DNA from: Sipunculus nudus
Lineage: Eukaryota; Annelida; Sipuncula; Golfingiida; Sipunculidae
Reading direction: 5' to 3'
DNA length: 64,000 nucleotides
Assembly: GCA_026874595.1 (NCBI GenBank)
Contig: CM049307.1
Location: 19,011,079 to 19,075,078, forward strand
Both the position numbers and the translations under genes were made by a program. The notes under the pieces are model-generated. The model saw only the letters and a list, made by a program, of their open reading frames with translations. It made no database searches and was not told the origin of the DNA. Each line of letters starts with the position of its first letter. The first letter of the stretch is position 1. Below are positions 39,226 through 51,420 of this stretch, one piece after another.

Positions 39226-39756
39226 GTGTTGATTCAACTGCCTTGGTTATATGTAAAGTTTATTTATTACCTGGTTTGGACTTGTGCATATTTTTCTGTA
39301 TATTTTTTGTGCATATTTTTTTTCTCCAGCAAATTTTTTATGCATATGGCACGCAACTATTTCCCAACTTATCAATTCATCAGAAGTATACATAATATAG
39401 CCGGACCTCTGACTCTTTTTGTAGTATTACATGATCTAGCATTGGCCGGTCGCAGACATTTGGGTTCCTTTACTACAGAAACAATTTTTGAAAGAATGAA
39501 TTATGAAGGGAAACTAAGGCTGTTTGTCAAGATCTGCTATGGCCTTTTTCACAATAGTTTGCCTGCTAGGTCATTGAACCAGAGAAAGAAACCAGGTCCT
39601 CAAAGACCATGCAAAACATTTAACTATCAGAAAAAGCTTTCCCTAGTTTTCATAAATTATGATGTCTTCAGCTGGATGATTCCTTCAAATTATTTTTTTA
39701 TTTATTTATTTATTTATTTTTTTTTTTTTTGCTTTTTCCTCCATTTTCTTCGGTGA
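39226..39756 (+). other. Unassigned 176-codon open frame
   Basis: This is one of the longest open frames in the window outside repeats. The ends are explained by T-rich sequence: hydrophobic residues 1-38, and 155-176 from a TTTA/poly(T) tract. The centre (about residues 40-150, with LFVVLHDLALAGRRHLG, FERMNYEGKLRLFVK and a basic NQRKKPGPQRP) has a protein-like composition. A polypyrimidine tract ending CTCCAG lies at about 39318-39330 and resembles a 3' splice site. I do not recognise a family. It could be an exon, an old transposase piece, or a chance frame favoured by T-rich sequence. Confidence 0.2.
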
Positions 39757-41518
39757 ACATTTCTGTTTGAAAAAAAAGTTCTCTTCTGAATGAAAAGCCA
39801 TCTTTCCCCTGTAACTCTACTTGTGTTTTTAAACTGATTTTATTCCTCGGTGTATCTGGAATATTTTTGTACTAGAAAACAAAGCCATTTCCCAGAGTCA
39901 TCGTAGTCAACATTTGGCGTGTCGCTGAATATTTCGCAGCAAACGAAGCTGATGAACCGATGTGTCTGTGAGTAAATGACGCCTTCCCTGGGATGTTTAT
40001 GACAACAGGCTTTACAGTCTCACGGCACCATCGTAATATGTAATGAAAGTTTAAAAATAGACAATGTTTATGATTGACGGATGATGACCTCTCGCTTGCT
40101 GTAGCTTGGTTACTCGTGTATGTCTGAGTTCCAGCACAAATCAATCCCCATTTGGAAAACTACCCTTTACAATGGCCACATTCAACAACAGTTCATGCAT
40201 CATGCACGATTCACGAATATGTCATTAAATTGTTAAGATGGGTCGTCAGGTGGATGTGAAGTATTTTAAGTGGTATTGATGAACTCTAAATGTTTAAATC
40301 GTGATATCCCGGGTAAAAAAATTCAATAATGATTTAGCCATTTCATCAAATATGCAACTATTTGTTCTCGGTCCTTTTTCCATGTATTATCGATTCCCTT
40401 GGAGCACTCATGTATTAATTTTGCTCCATCAAAGACGGTAACAGAAAATCACATTTGGTCATCAAGTCCTATAATGAAACAAATATGAAGCTGTCTTTGA
40501 AGGAAACAAAATTATATTACCTCAACATTTATTTCATTTTACTAGATCAGAGATTGAGGTACCAATCATTTGTAGTACGTCTTCGGTTCAGTTCAGCGCT
40601 ATACGCAGGCGCGTCACCCATATTGAAATCGGCAGGTTTCTGAAAGGCTTTAAAGATCCATCCTTTCTAGGGGTCAAGTTGTCGCACATAATTCAAGCTT
40701 TTACATCATTCATCCTGTGCAGCAATTTGTATGTCATGCCATATAGACCCTAGGGAACAAGTTCACTGAATTGCAGACACCTTTTGTTGATTTCGTATTC
40801 CTAAGGGTAGTTATTCTGCTCCCATGAAGGACATAATTACAGGTGTTCAGAACCCATTCATCATCAGTTCATTAACCTTTGCTCGTTAACTACAGCCAGG
40901 CCCTGATGATGTTCGTGAATACTGTACCTCTTTTACATTTTTTTACAAAACAAACAAAGACTATCATATTATTTTACTCTAGTGAGAGAAAAAAATGTTT
41001 TGAAGATGTAATCGAAAGCAAAAATAGAAAATTAGAAACATTTTCTAAACGAGACAACGCATAACAGATGTTGGCTTAAGGCTCGACCTCAGCGCCATAG
41101 CAACAAATCAATTTGGATTTTGCTTTTCTGCCAGAGGCAAACAGTCACAGAGACAAAGCGGGAAATTCATGTCGAGGGAAGAAAGTTTTTTTTATTCAAC
41201 GGCAAATAGGCCCTCATTTACTTTATGGTGGCATGGAAACCATGATGCTCCGTAATAAGACTGGACTTGGTGACACTTCCCCGCACGCTAACAACAACAG
41301 CGGAGTCAGGTTTATTTTACCCTGAATCACAAAAACACATTTTTTATTTCTGATGTGTTTATGATGAAAAAGAATATCCCTAACAGAAAACAATAACAAG
41401 GCGGGCTCAATTTCTCCAGTGTTATTGCTTTCTGCAACATTACTGAATATAGTCTTTGGGAAAGTCTAACCTTAAAAATGCAGCCGTGATACGTATATTC
41501 ACATAATTAATATGCAAA

Positions 41519-41521
<3 letters not shown>
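39757..41521. other. Intergenic sequence without recognised genes
   Basis: Short open frames only. No repeat array or transposon end is visible before the (AT)n tract at 41522. Confidence 0.35.

Positions 41522-41560
<39 letters not shown>
41522..41560. repeat. (AT)n microsatellite abutting a solo LTR
   Basis: About 19 dinucleotides end exactly where the LTR begins (TGTTACGGAA at 41561). Confidence 0.95.
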
Positions 41561-41564
<4 letters not shown>

Positions 41565-42374
41565 ACGGAACCTAATAACAACAGATCACGTAGTCGTGAC
41601 AAGCAAAAAGTTTGTTACGGAGATAAATAATAATCAGATTCTATAACACTATACAGCGTGAAATGTCTAGGGGAATGAATAAAGAAGTCAGTGTTTTGTT
41701 TTTTTTTGTTAACAAAAAAATTATAATTTATTCTTGAAACAATCATAACATTACAATACACAAAATCAATACAATTATACATTATAACAACAGCATAACA
41801 GTAAATCAATACAATTACACAGTATAACAAATTAAGTGTACAGTACCAGAGTGTCCGGATCCTAGGCTTTGATTCTGGATACCACCAATGTCCCAGCACA
41901 ACAATCCCAGCAATCCTTTGAAACATATAATCCAGATGAATACTTCACGTAAATCTTCTCAGAGAATAATACTCCAATGTAATCTAAAAATCTATCTGTT
42001 GTAAACCAAAAGTAAAGTTGTGGCAATATAGGCATACTGAAGACTGTATAAAATCTGTTACAAATTTCGAAGAATATCCATAAGTTCTGCAATTATCAGA
42101 TAGGTCCCAAAACTGACTCGTACTCTTACGTGTCCGCTAGAATTTTTCTCTCTCAACCTTGGTTCTAAACACAGCCCCTATTTCTAACTTTTTCATCAGA
42201 AAATACTAGAAAATCGAAAATCCCAAAGAACAATAAACACGTGACAGGAACAGACTTGAAGATGAAGAACAAAGAACGCTGTGTTTTTACACTTCTGACC
42301 CCACACGCGAGCCAGGCCAACTCGCAGGTCTCCCGTGGCAACGAACAATGCCGGCCCGACAGACACCTGTAACA
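41561..42374 (-). mobile_element. Solo LTR, Ty3/gypsy-like family, 814 bp
   Basis: It starts TGTTACGGAACCTAATAACA and ends GACACCTGTAACA, with the same layout as the copy at 28.66 kb. The sense polyadenylation signal is at 41727-41732 (TTTATT on +), and a degenerate TATA region lies near 42175-42185. It is flanked on both sides by (AT)n, directly at the left and after CTCCTGCGCACA at the right, so a target duplication cannot be read. There is no internal region. It carries more substitutions and deletions than the 28.66 kb copy. Confidence 0.9.
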
Positions 42375-42383
42375 CTCCTGCGC

Positions 42384-42386
<3 letters not shown>

Positions 42387-42449
<63 letters not shown>
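42387..42449. repeat. (AT)n microsatellite
   Basis: About 31 dinucleotides immediately beyond the LTR, separated from it by 12 bases. Confidence 0.95.
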
Positions 42450-42451
<2 letters not shown>

Positions 42452-42989
42452 TTAGAACCTCGAATATCCGAATCATAACATATGAATATCCGGGACATAA
42501 CATTTGTTCGGATATTTGATGTTACGGATATTTACATTCAGCTATTACTTGTACAAGAAGTTGGACGCCAGTTGCTGGTTATGTTACTAGAGGTACACGT
42601 GAGCAAGGTTCATTTGTCATTTTTCACAGCTGAGTGAACGCCACTCAACAAGTTATCAAATCGGTAATTTGGGAAACGTATATATTTCTAATGTCGTATT
42701 TCCATTTCATTAATAGAGGTTAATTTCGGTTCCTCAATTTAAATTCCGAAAAAAGGAATAAAAACAGTGTATACCAAAAACACTCCCCGAAGGACTGTCA
42801 GGGGAAATTACTGGAGGCAAGCGACTTTGGCCGATGACGGGGATCCTTGTATGGGGCAGAGAAAATTCAAGGTCGAATGTGATGGAAGCTTTGTAATGTA
42901 TAAACGAACTGAAACATAGTCGTGTTTCTCACATATACATATATCTATATGAATTTTCTTAAATAAGGTTATAGAGAAATTTTGACTAC

Positions 42990-43735
42990 TTTTAAGACCG
43001 TCACTGGATGTTTTATTTGCTTTCCCGTCCACCATTTAATATTTGCGTTAACAAGACCGCCACAGAATATTTAGATACCTTTAATTATTACGTGAAAAAA
43101 AATGTTTTAAGTTCTCCCATATGTGCATCTTTAACAACAGGAGTACACAGAATCGGTACTGAACAGTTTAAAAATACTTCTATATGTATCTTTAATAATT
43201 AGCAAAATAAGACCGTCAGTGAATAGTTGAGAAAACGCTTTTATGTGCATCTTAGCTTCTTTCACTACAAGCCCACTGTGGGTGGCAGTGCGCCACCGTG
43301 TGTCTGTGTAAGACACTATGGTCACCTTTAATAATAAGCGTTAAAATGACCATCACTGAAAAAGTTATAATTGCTTCTATGTGCACTTTCACCTTTTTTT
43401 GTAAAAAAGTCACAGAATGGTTTCAGATGCTCCAATGTACAGTTTAAAAGATTGACGTAATCAGAAGCGCCACTGCTTAACTAATAGTTTTAATGACTCA
43501 AACGTGTATCTTTAACAACTAGCGTAAACAAAAACGTCATTGAATATTTTTAAATATTTTAGGACCGCCTCTGGTCGATGTGCATTTTAGCGTAAACAAG
43601 ATCGTCAATCATGGTTTAATGCCCCCATCACATTTAACTAATAGCGTAAACAAAACCGTCGTTGAATGGCTTCAGATGCTCCCATTTCTCCTTTAATTAT
43701 TCACGTAAACGAGACAGCCCGCGGCGTAGTTACGT
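42990..43735 (+). repeat. Old, highly degenerate tandem array (about 60-100 bp period)
   Basis: Recurring blocks in fixed order mark the units. They are GCGTAAACAAGACCGTCA or variants (43046, 43209, about 43525, about 43590, about 43650), TGAATGGTTTCAGATGCTCC (about 43413 and 43663), and ATGTGCATCTTTAACAACTA (about 43120, about 43238, about 43505). Units differ at many positions and in length, so simple repeat masking would probably miss the array. No protein frame is maintained. Confidence 0.75.
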
Positions 43736-46479
43736 GGTTTTTAATAACATACAGACATGATTAAATATTGGTATAAAAATCCAAGTCTGCGTGTCTATCT
43801 GAGAAAACATGACTTTTTTTTATTATTATGAGATACTGCCTTGGAAAAATCTTCCGACTTTTTTTCATTTAAAAAAAGATTGCACAAATGCAAAATGATC
43901 GCAGAGGCAGCAGTGTTATGTTTTATTTTTATGGGAAAGTGCAATGAAAGGAGAGTTAAAAATGTGAATATTAAGCCGACAGCTATTTGCGGTGTGTGCG
44001 TGGCGTAAAGCTAGGGGGCATTAGTTATAAATAATTTATATAAAGAAAAAAAACTACCAGATAATATTTGCTTAAGCAGAATTATAATAACGCCAAGTAA
44101 CCTTTGTGCATTATCTAAACTAATTTTACACCAGGAGACCATATGATTACAGTAGAGCCGCGATCATTTAAACCGTTCAGAGGACATCCAATAAGTTCGA
44201 ATAGATGGATCTTTTAAGGAAACTTCTTTTATTTAACGTCTGATGACGGGAATGGACTAATTACGGAGACACTAACCATGCAATCACGTGAAGGCTTGTA
44301 ACCTGGTGAGTTTCCGGTGCATGTGTTCTTGTTGATAATGCGTGTGATCAGTTTTAATTTCTGGGTAATATTAAATATTGTCACAATGGATGTGATTGGC
44401 CGTGATGATTTCGGTCCCATCACTTGTGCCTTTTCAAAAGTCATGATACAGCAGGCCAGATATCCCGCTAACGCAAGCACTCTGCTCAGCCGAGCTTTAG
44501 TATGGTTAATCAATACAAAGCACAACAGTACACTGTATGCACTTTACAAGGGGAACTTTATAAGCTGCAATATTTAAGTTCAGCCATTTTTTCGTTTCTT
44601 TTGTAAATAATTTAAAGCATTTATCGGTTTGAAATTGAAATAAAGGGAAAACTGTTGCCTCTGAAGTTGTTCAATAGAATAAATATTTACATAAACAAAG
44701 GTTTTCTTGCCAAACCACAATTGCTGTAAATGTAATATCATTTTCTCGTTTTAAATATACTCTCCACAATAAATTAAATTAATACTGGCATATATTGAAT
44801 GCATACATGAGGCAAAACACAGATGTTAAAGGAACAAAATGATTTTGAATGTGTTATAGTTGTTGTTGTTAACGTGTTGCTGTCGTTGCTTGGTGATAAA
44901 GATGTTACATAGACGGACTGATAGGATTTAATGATTCTTTAAGCTTTGGTTATCAGTTCTATAGGGTACCTGACCAAGCATTTACTATATAATATAGCCT
45001 TAGTATGTGTTAAAGTTATATTGTCTGTCGGATTACTATTATGTTTGGCCCTCGCCTGTTTATTTTCTTATAGCCAGAAGGTGAATGTACTCGGTACATG
45101 TAAGTCAGTAATTGGATCCCCTCAGAACGATTTGATTTCCAAGCGAATCAGGGCAAAATTAGCAAGAGCAGGACTAAAGGACAGACTACGTCAGAACAAA
45201 TTAATGATCGCCATTTCCGTAAAGCGCAGAGTGGTTAGAATGTATGGATGCCATCATTGAATCAGCCACTGGCCCCAACTGAATAATCGAGAACTTTCTG
45301 GAAAAAAAACATTTTATAATCAGCTCATATATTAGATATTTCTTATTTATTATTTGGCATTTGCAAGAGCTGATAAGCATGAGCTTTTTTTTATTTCTTC
45401 ATGCGGAAGCGAGCTGAATTTTCAGTGAAGTCAGAGGTCAGACGATTTGGAATAATTCATCTTCGTTATCTATGTATCGACATTAATCAAATTTCAATAC
45501 GGAAACATGTTTTATACGTCCACCTCTGACCCAGAGCATGGCGCTGTAAACGTGAATATAATTCTGTAGAAAGGAAACCGGAGACCTTTTATATGTGTTC
45601 TGCATTCGAGGTGTCGACATATATACTGAAGTCTTAACAAACAGTAAACACTTACAAATAGCCGGTGACCTTTAGAAGTGTTTAAATCAGTGAAATGGCA
45701 GTAAGGTAGTCATATCGGTAAAGTCGATGTTCGTGTTCATCTACTCGATAAAGGAAATAATAATTAAAGTACTCTTCATCATGGACAAAGAGTGTCTTTA
45801 CTTAAATATTTTTCTTTTGTTCATGATATAAAATTGTATTTCTCCTAACATGACAATGGCTCTGATTAAACAAAATATTGAAAACCTCTTTATATCTTAT
45901 CTCAGAAATTACATATATACATGCTTTCATAAATTCCTGGTATATTGCAAGGAACTCTACATGAAATAACAATATAATGTTATCCGGTTTATTTTCATCA
46001 CAGTTTCAACCCACAGATTTGCAAACATATTTGTATAACATTTTGCCTTTTTGTGTTTCTTCTTGCCTATGGAACAGCCTGCAAATTAATATTTCAGGTT
46101 TGTTTATTCTTTACTCGGCTGAGTAATATACTGAAGTATATATTATTACTTGACCACCAGCATTAATGAAGGCTGATTGTTGCCAACGTAATATTTGATT
46201 TAAATTGTGTTTTTATCTATGTGCGACTTAATAGCAAATAACAAATTTAATAACGTCACGGAATCCCTTTGACAATAGACACACAGGATTTCAGCTCATT
46301 AGCTTTTCTTAAGCTAGAGTAAATGCCCGACTATTATAATATTAACCTGAATATAGGCCCAGTAGGTCCTATAGGGCATTTTAGGTTGTATCTCCCCATC
46401 TTCCACTGTGAACTTTCATATTCACATTAACATGACAAACAAGATTCTTACTATAACACAATAAGCAGACCGCCAATTA
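43736..46479. other. Intergenic sequence without recognised genes
   Basis: The only noteworthy frame is at 44946-45260 (plus strand, 104 codons), with a hydrophobic segment (residues about 14-42, containing VILSVGLLLCLALACLF) followed by a basic tail. There is no known family and no supporting context. Confidence 0.3.
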
Positions 46480-47090
46480 TCCACCTCGGTCATGAGTGTT
46501 AGGATCCTCATTTAATAGAAATTAATTAATTCGCCATTAGTAAAAGTTGTCAGTTCAATCAGTACTGACAACGTTGTTTTTTCTGTAGAAGGCGCTTTTA
46601 TGCCGCTGTTATTGTGCTGTCGACAGCAATTTATTTGCTTGTGTGTTCTTCTTTAATTGTTGCTTCTCTGTGACGTGCACGGAGTACAACTTCAGACCGA
46701 GAAGCATTAATTATGGGGAACCAGTAATGAGACATAATAATCCTTTTATCCCGCTGAACAAGAAATTTACAAAGTCAGCAAAATGAACCCTCGTCACGGA
46801 GCCTGAGAGAAGCCTTCTTCTTTGATTAGATGTGACTTTGTTCTTTGGTCGGCTGTGATAAAACAAAGCAATATCTGGCTGGACGACCTGCGATCTTTTG
46901 AAAATTGAATATTAATGCCACGATATGCTGCCTTTATTGTATGACACCACGGAGAGTCCCCGCCATCCCATCATGCATCTGTCCCTTCTACATTATTGCA
47001 AGATCATAAGGAGTAAAGGATCGGGGGTTAACTTTAATTAATTTACGGCTGAAGGGAAGCAATTAAATGACTCTTATACACGCCACATTT
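46480..47090. promoter_or_regulatory. Candidate cis-regulatory (conserved non-coding-like) segment
   Basis: The segment contrasts with its flanks by balanced composition and dense homeodomain-type cores (TTAATTAATT about 46522, CATTAATTATGG about 46706, TTAATTAATTTACGG about 47034). Opposed SOX/TCF-like sites occur (CTTTGTTCTTTGG about 46842, AACAAAGC about 46864). A 9-bp stem hairpin (GTTGTCAGT/ACTGACAAC) lies at 46546-46572. No coding frame is present. The call rests on site clustering alone and is an inference. Confidence 0.2.
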
Positions 47091-47276
47091 CCTGGGACAC
47101 AGTATTTTTACTCATATTGTGTAGCTTGAATTTTCCATATTCTAGCGTTCGTGCATAGGTTATTTTGTTTATGCCTGTGCATGGATATATTAATGTACGT
47201 TTATATGTCTACTTGTGGAGGCGCGGTGCGGATGTGGTTGCGGTCAAGTGAAAAGTGACCTAATAAAACAGCAAGT

Positions 47277-47480
47277 AAAGCTCTGTGTCCACTAGTGCGT
47301 TTCCGCATAAGTTTCCGTACCTACCGCTACATGTGGTCCGGTTTGCAAAAACACGCAATCCGGATCTCACTCCGCAACGCACAAAAGGTTACAATCTCAC
47401 TTATTTCTTTGTGCACGGTTTTAGCCGCGTTCACATCCGTGGACACTTGTGCGTATGTTACGGGTATCCTTATACAGGAG
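47277..47480 (+). mobile_element. Possible TIR-element fragment (element E)
   Basis: GCTCTGTGTCCACTAGTGCG opens a GC-richer stretch with repeated CGTTTCCG/AGTTTCCG-type words and GCAATCCGGATC/CTCCGCAACGCAC. The opening resembles the TGTCCCACTTAGG end of element B. The right end (GTGGACACTTGTGCG at about 47443-47457) is only loosely complementary to the left, so the boundary is uncertain. Confidence 0.3.
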
Positions 47481-49424
47481 GAGGGATCTCTGAGGATGAA
47501 GGCGTTTGAAGGTTAGATCAGAGAAAACGTTTAGAAATAAAAAGAAAATTTTCTGACGTAGATATATCCAGAGTTTCGGTGGTTCTAGGTTTATAAATAT
47601 GACGTGTTGTCCAGTTCTGGTACATGCACGGTAATAATCCCTAATGTAGCCTCTGTCTCTAGGACAATGTTTAAAAGTCGTCACCAGGGTATACACACGT
47701 TAAGTATTTCGCAAATAGACCGCAGTAATGTTTATAAAGGCTTCCTTTGGTACGAGCCGGGGTTCACGAAGTTAATAACATTTTAAAACATAGGCAACCA
47801 ACACTGTTTGCATAATAACTCTCAACTTTGAGGCAATTTTAGTTTGGTAAATTTACAATTTTATTCCTGTCCCAATAAAAATAAATATTTGTCGAGAGAA
47901 AAAACGTCTAATTGAGCAGTGGTGCACAATAATGACATGAAAATATATTACGTCATCGGAATGTGCTGAGGTAAAATCGAAGGAAACTCAATACGTTTTT
48001 ATCAAGTTTGGCTGAAATAAATTAATGATTTTGTTTACGTTGAATAAAATCACGCGTTCTAAATGATTGGATGATGACGTTTGGGTGATACACAGTTTAC
48101 AGTTGGCTTTCCTCCAATCTCGTGCACAAGCCTATATGAAGAAACTTCGCCAAAAAGAAGCAATTATCATGCCAACATTCTTGAACCAGTGCCGATTCCC
48201 TGGTGGCAATTTGCAAGAAAAACAGCTATAAAAATAGCCATTTAGTAGAAGAGTTCATTGTGTTAAGGAGTGTAGGCAGATAGAGGGAAGGTGGTCAAGA
48301 AAAGATTTTTTGGAGTAAACTAGATTTTGGAGTTAAATAGATTTCGAATACCGTATGCCAAGGACAGGAGTCTTTTGGTAAACAATGTGCGACATTTTGG
48401 CTTCTGTCGGATCACCGGCATCATGATCGTGGTGGAAAAAAAGTATAATTTTTTATGTATTTATTATATATAATTTATATATGAATTTATTTGATGATTA
48501 CATATTATTTTGCATAATTATTATTTAAATAAGCATGATTAAATGGCTTATTTTTTATTTTTGATTCTGTCATTTGCTAGCCAGACAGCACGTCAATTGC
48601 CAACAAGCGTTTTCCGAAAACCGTAATTAGCCTACGGTTTTTGGTACATTTGGTATTAGCAGTGCACAAGAAATTGGATATTGATATTGATTTCGGTGTT
48701 CTGGACTCGGCTTTTCTGGCGTGATCAACTTATTCTGAATTAGAAAAGTTCCCCGTTCTGAAAACTGCATTGCACTATATATATATATATATTAACTATA
48801 TTCAAAACCTGACGATGAAACGGTGTAATATTTAATTCACAGTCAGAGACGATCACTGCTCTTGCCAAGAAGATGGGTGATTCACGTCAGATAAAAATAT
48901 AACAGGAACAAATTACTTCAGGTTCAGAAAACATGTCTATCTGACTGAGTTTGAAGGTAGATCGTGATTATTAACTTGGTCATGTCTCCCTCTGAGGCAA
49001 ACCAATCCACTTCATGGACCAGGGGTTCCAAGCAAATCAAATCTGACAGAGGTTGTCAATTTTGGTCCGTGGACCGAGTCACAAGGGCTTTTGTAAAACA
49101 TGTGACCCGCCTGCTGCGAGAACTGGAGCTTGTAAGCATTTCCCGAAGGTCATGACAGGACAGGTTATGGGATACTTGCCCATACTGACACTGTTCGGTT
49201 TGATTTTGTTCTTGCCTATCGCATGTAAAAGGGACCACCAAGGGCACAAAACACATTTAGGAAAGTACCCGACCTAAGAATGACAGGAATGGCTTGCTGA
49301 GTTGGCACCGACTTCCGCAGTTGTAACAGCAAAGTCCGTGCGCAGCTGTGACTTTGTTGCATATATGGAGAAAAGTTTATCATATTAAGCCATTTGTATC
49401 ATGATAATTTGTTTCTCTGCCCAT
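47481..49424. other. Intergenic sequence; short (AT)n at 48775-48792
   Basis: No gene is recognised. Segment 48970-49120 has exon-like composition with CTCCCTCTGAG upstream and GAGCTTGTAAGC downstream; see the findings. Confidence 0.3.

Positions 49425-50363
<939 letters not shown>

Positions 50364-50408
<45 letters not shown>
50364..50408. repeat. (AT)n microsatellite
   Basis: About 22 dinucleotides immediately after the LTR end. It is probably the other half of a tract split by the insertion, or the A/T end of the adjoining Penelope-type sequence. Confidence 0.9.
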
Positions 50409-50410
<2 letters not shown>

Positions 50411-50600
50411 TCTAATGGTTTAACGCAGTAAAGAACTGCTTTAATGCTCTATGGTATGACACCAGAGCTTTATAATTATACAAAGAGAGGAATCAAATTT
50501 TGTCAGACATTTTTACTACTACGTAGTTTCGTGCAACGTGCTGTGCTCATCAGGTATAAGACTGTCTGATTGAGATGGTATAAATATATATAAACGTTTT
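50409..50600 (-). mobile_element. Penelope-type terminal (pLTR-like) fragment
   Basis: This segment carries a hammerhead ribozyme fold on the minus strand and sits beside (AT)n. Both features are known for the terminal repeats of Penelope-like elements. It also has the inverted pair CAGT/ACTG (50434-50446) and CTTTATAATTATACAAAGAG. No protein-coding part is attached, so it is an isolated terminal piece. The assignment depends on the ribozyme plus remembered resemblance. Confidence 0.5.
50503..50569 (-). ncRNA. Hammerhead ribozyme, type I, Penelope-like class
   Basis: On the minus strand the conserved core CTGATGAG (50553-50546) and CGAAAC (50531-50526) are intact. Stem III is the minimal palindrome ACTACGTAGT (50527-50518). 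The cleavage site would follow the A at 50517 (GTA). Stem I closes with TAC (50556-50554) pairing GTA (50516-50514). After an internal loop it continues with a perfect 7-bp distal helix TCAGACA (50569-50563) with TGTCTGA (50509-50503). Open stem I with an internal loop plus a very short stem III is the architecture of Penelope-type hammerheads. Stem II (GCACAGCACGTTGCAC) keeps the closing G-C but two mismatches weaken it, which suggests decay, so cleavage activity is uncertain. Confidence 0.75.
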
Positions 50601-50638
50601 AACCTGTCGATTTAAGTCATGGTTTCTGCTGAGTTTAA

Positions 50639-51420
50639 GCCTCGGTCACAGCCGGGATACGGTCATCGTACGGCGAGATTTTTTTGGGCTATTCCGTGCG
50701 GTAGACGCACGGCAACCGTGCGTTTTTCAAAGGCCGCAGGGACTCCGCAACGACCGTAACTGACATTAGCGCAAGCGCTTAAGTTGATGCGGCGGCCGTG
50801 CATCAGGCAGCCAACTACGGGCTCCGTACGGGCACCGTACATTAGACGTAGGGATGTCGTAGGATGCCCGTGCGATTTTAATGCCTACTCGGCTACCCGA
50901 GATACGTGCGGCGTACCTGCGGCTGTTGCAAGGGGTCTTTGCGGCTTCCGCAAGGTTAGCTTGCGGCGTCCGCAGGGTTAGCTTACTTTACCGTGCGAAG
51001 GCCGTGAGAATGCGGAAGACACCTTGCCATCGCCGCACGTCGGCCGCATAAGTATTCCTGCGGTTTGACAAATCGAACGGTGATCTGCGGTGTGCGGCAT
51101 TAACTGAGGCATTAACTGTGCGTGGTAGGTATTTTGACTGTCACATAATGACGCGGAATACGATATAATATCGCGTGGAGCATTTACTCGGCGGACGGTA
51201 AAACAATGCGATTTTGGGCCGATGATGTCAACATCCGCAAGATCGCGCTGCATCCATAGGTCATACATGCATTTGGTAAAGACAGCTCATCGGCGCGCGG
51301 TATGCGGATCCAGTTCTAGACTGATAATTCCATTTGACCGTAAGTCTCATTCCGCATTCCGTGGGCAGGTTAAACGGTTTAAGATCAAATAAATAGAGCG
51401 AGAAAAACCTTTTCCGCATG
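50639..51420. mobile_element. GC-rich element of self-complementary words (element C)
   Basis: GCCTCGGTCACAGCCGGG opens a GC-rich block in AT-rich surroundings. The interior is full of CCGTACGG, CCGTGCG/CGCACGG and CCGCA/TGCGG words on both strands. A 22-bp tandem pair occurs at 50941-50984 (GCGGCTTCCGCAAGGTTAGC then GCGGCGTCCGCAGGGTTAGC). The design is like elements A and B. I could not find a right-hand inverted repeat, so the end coordinate is where the GC-rich words fade. No transposase is present. Confidence 0.5.

Noticed and set aside
44946-45260. 104-codon frame with a hydrophobic segment, a possible small membrane protein
   Set aside because: T-rich DNA yields hydrophobic segments by chance, and I see no family resemblance, promoter or splice context.
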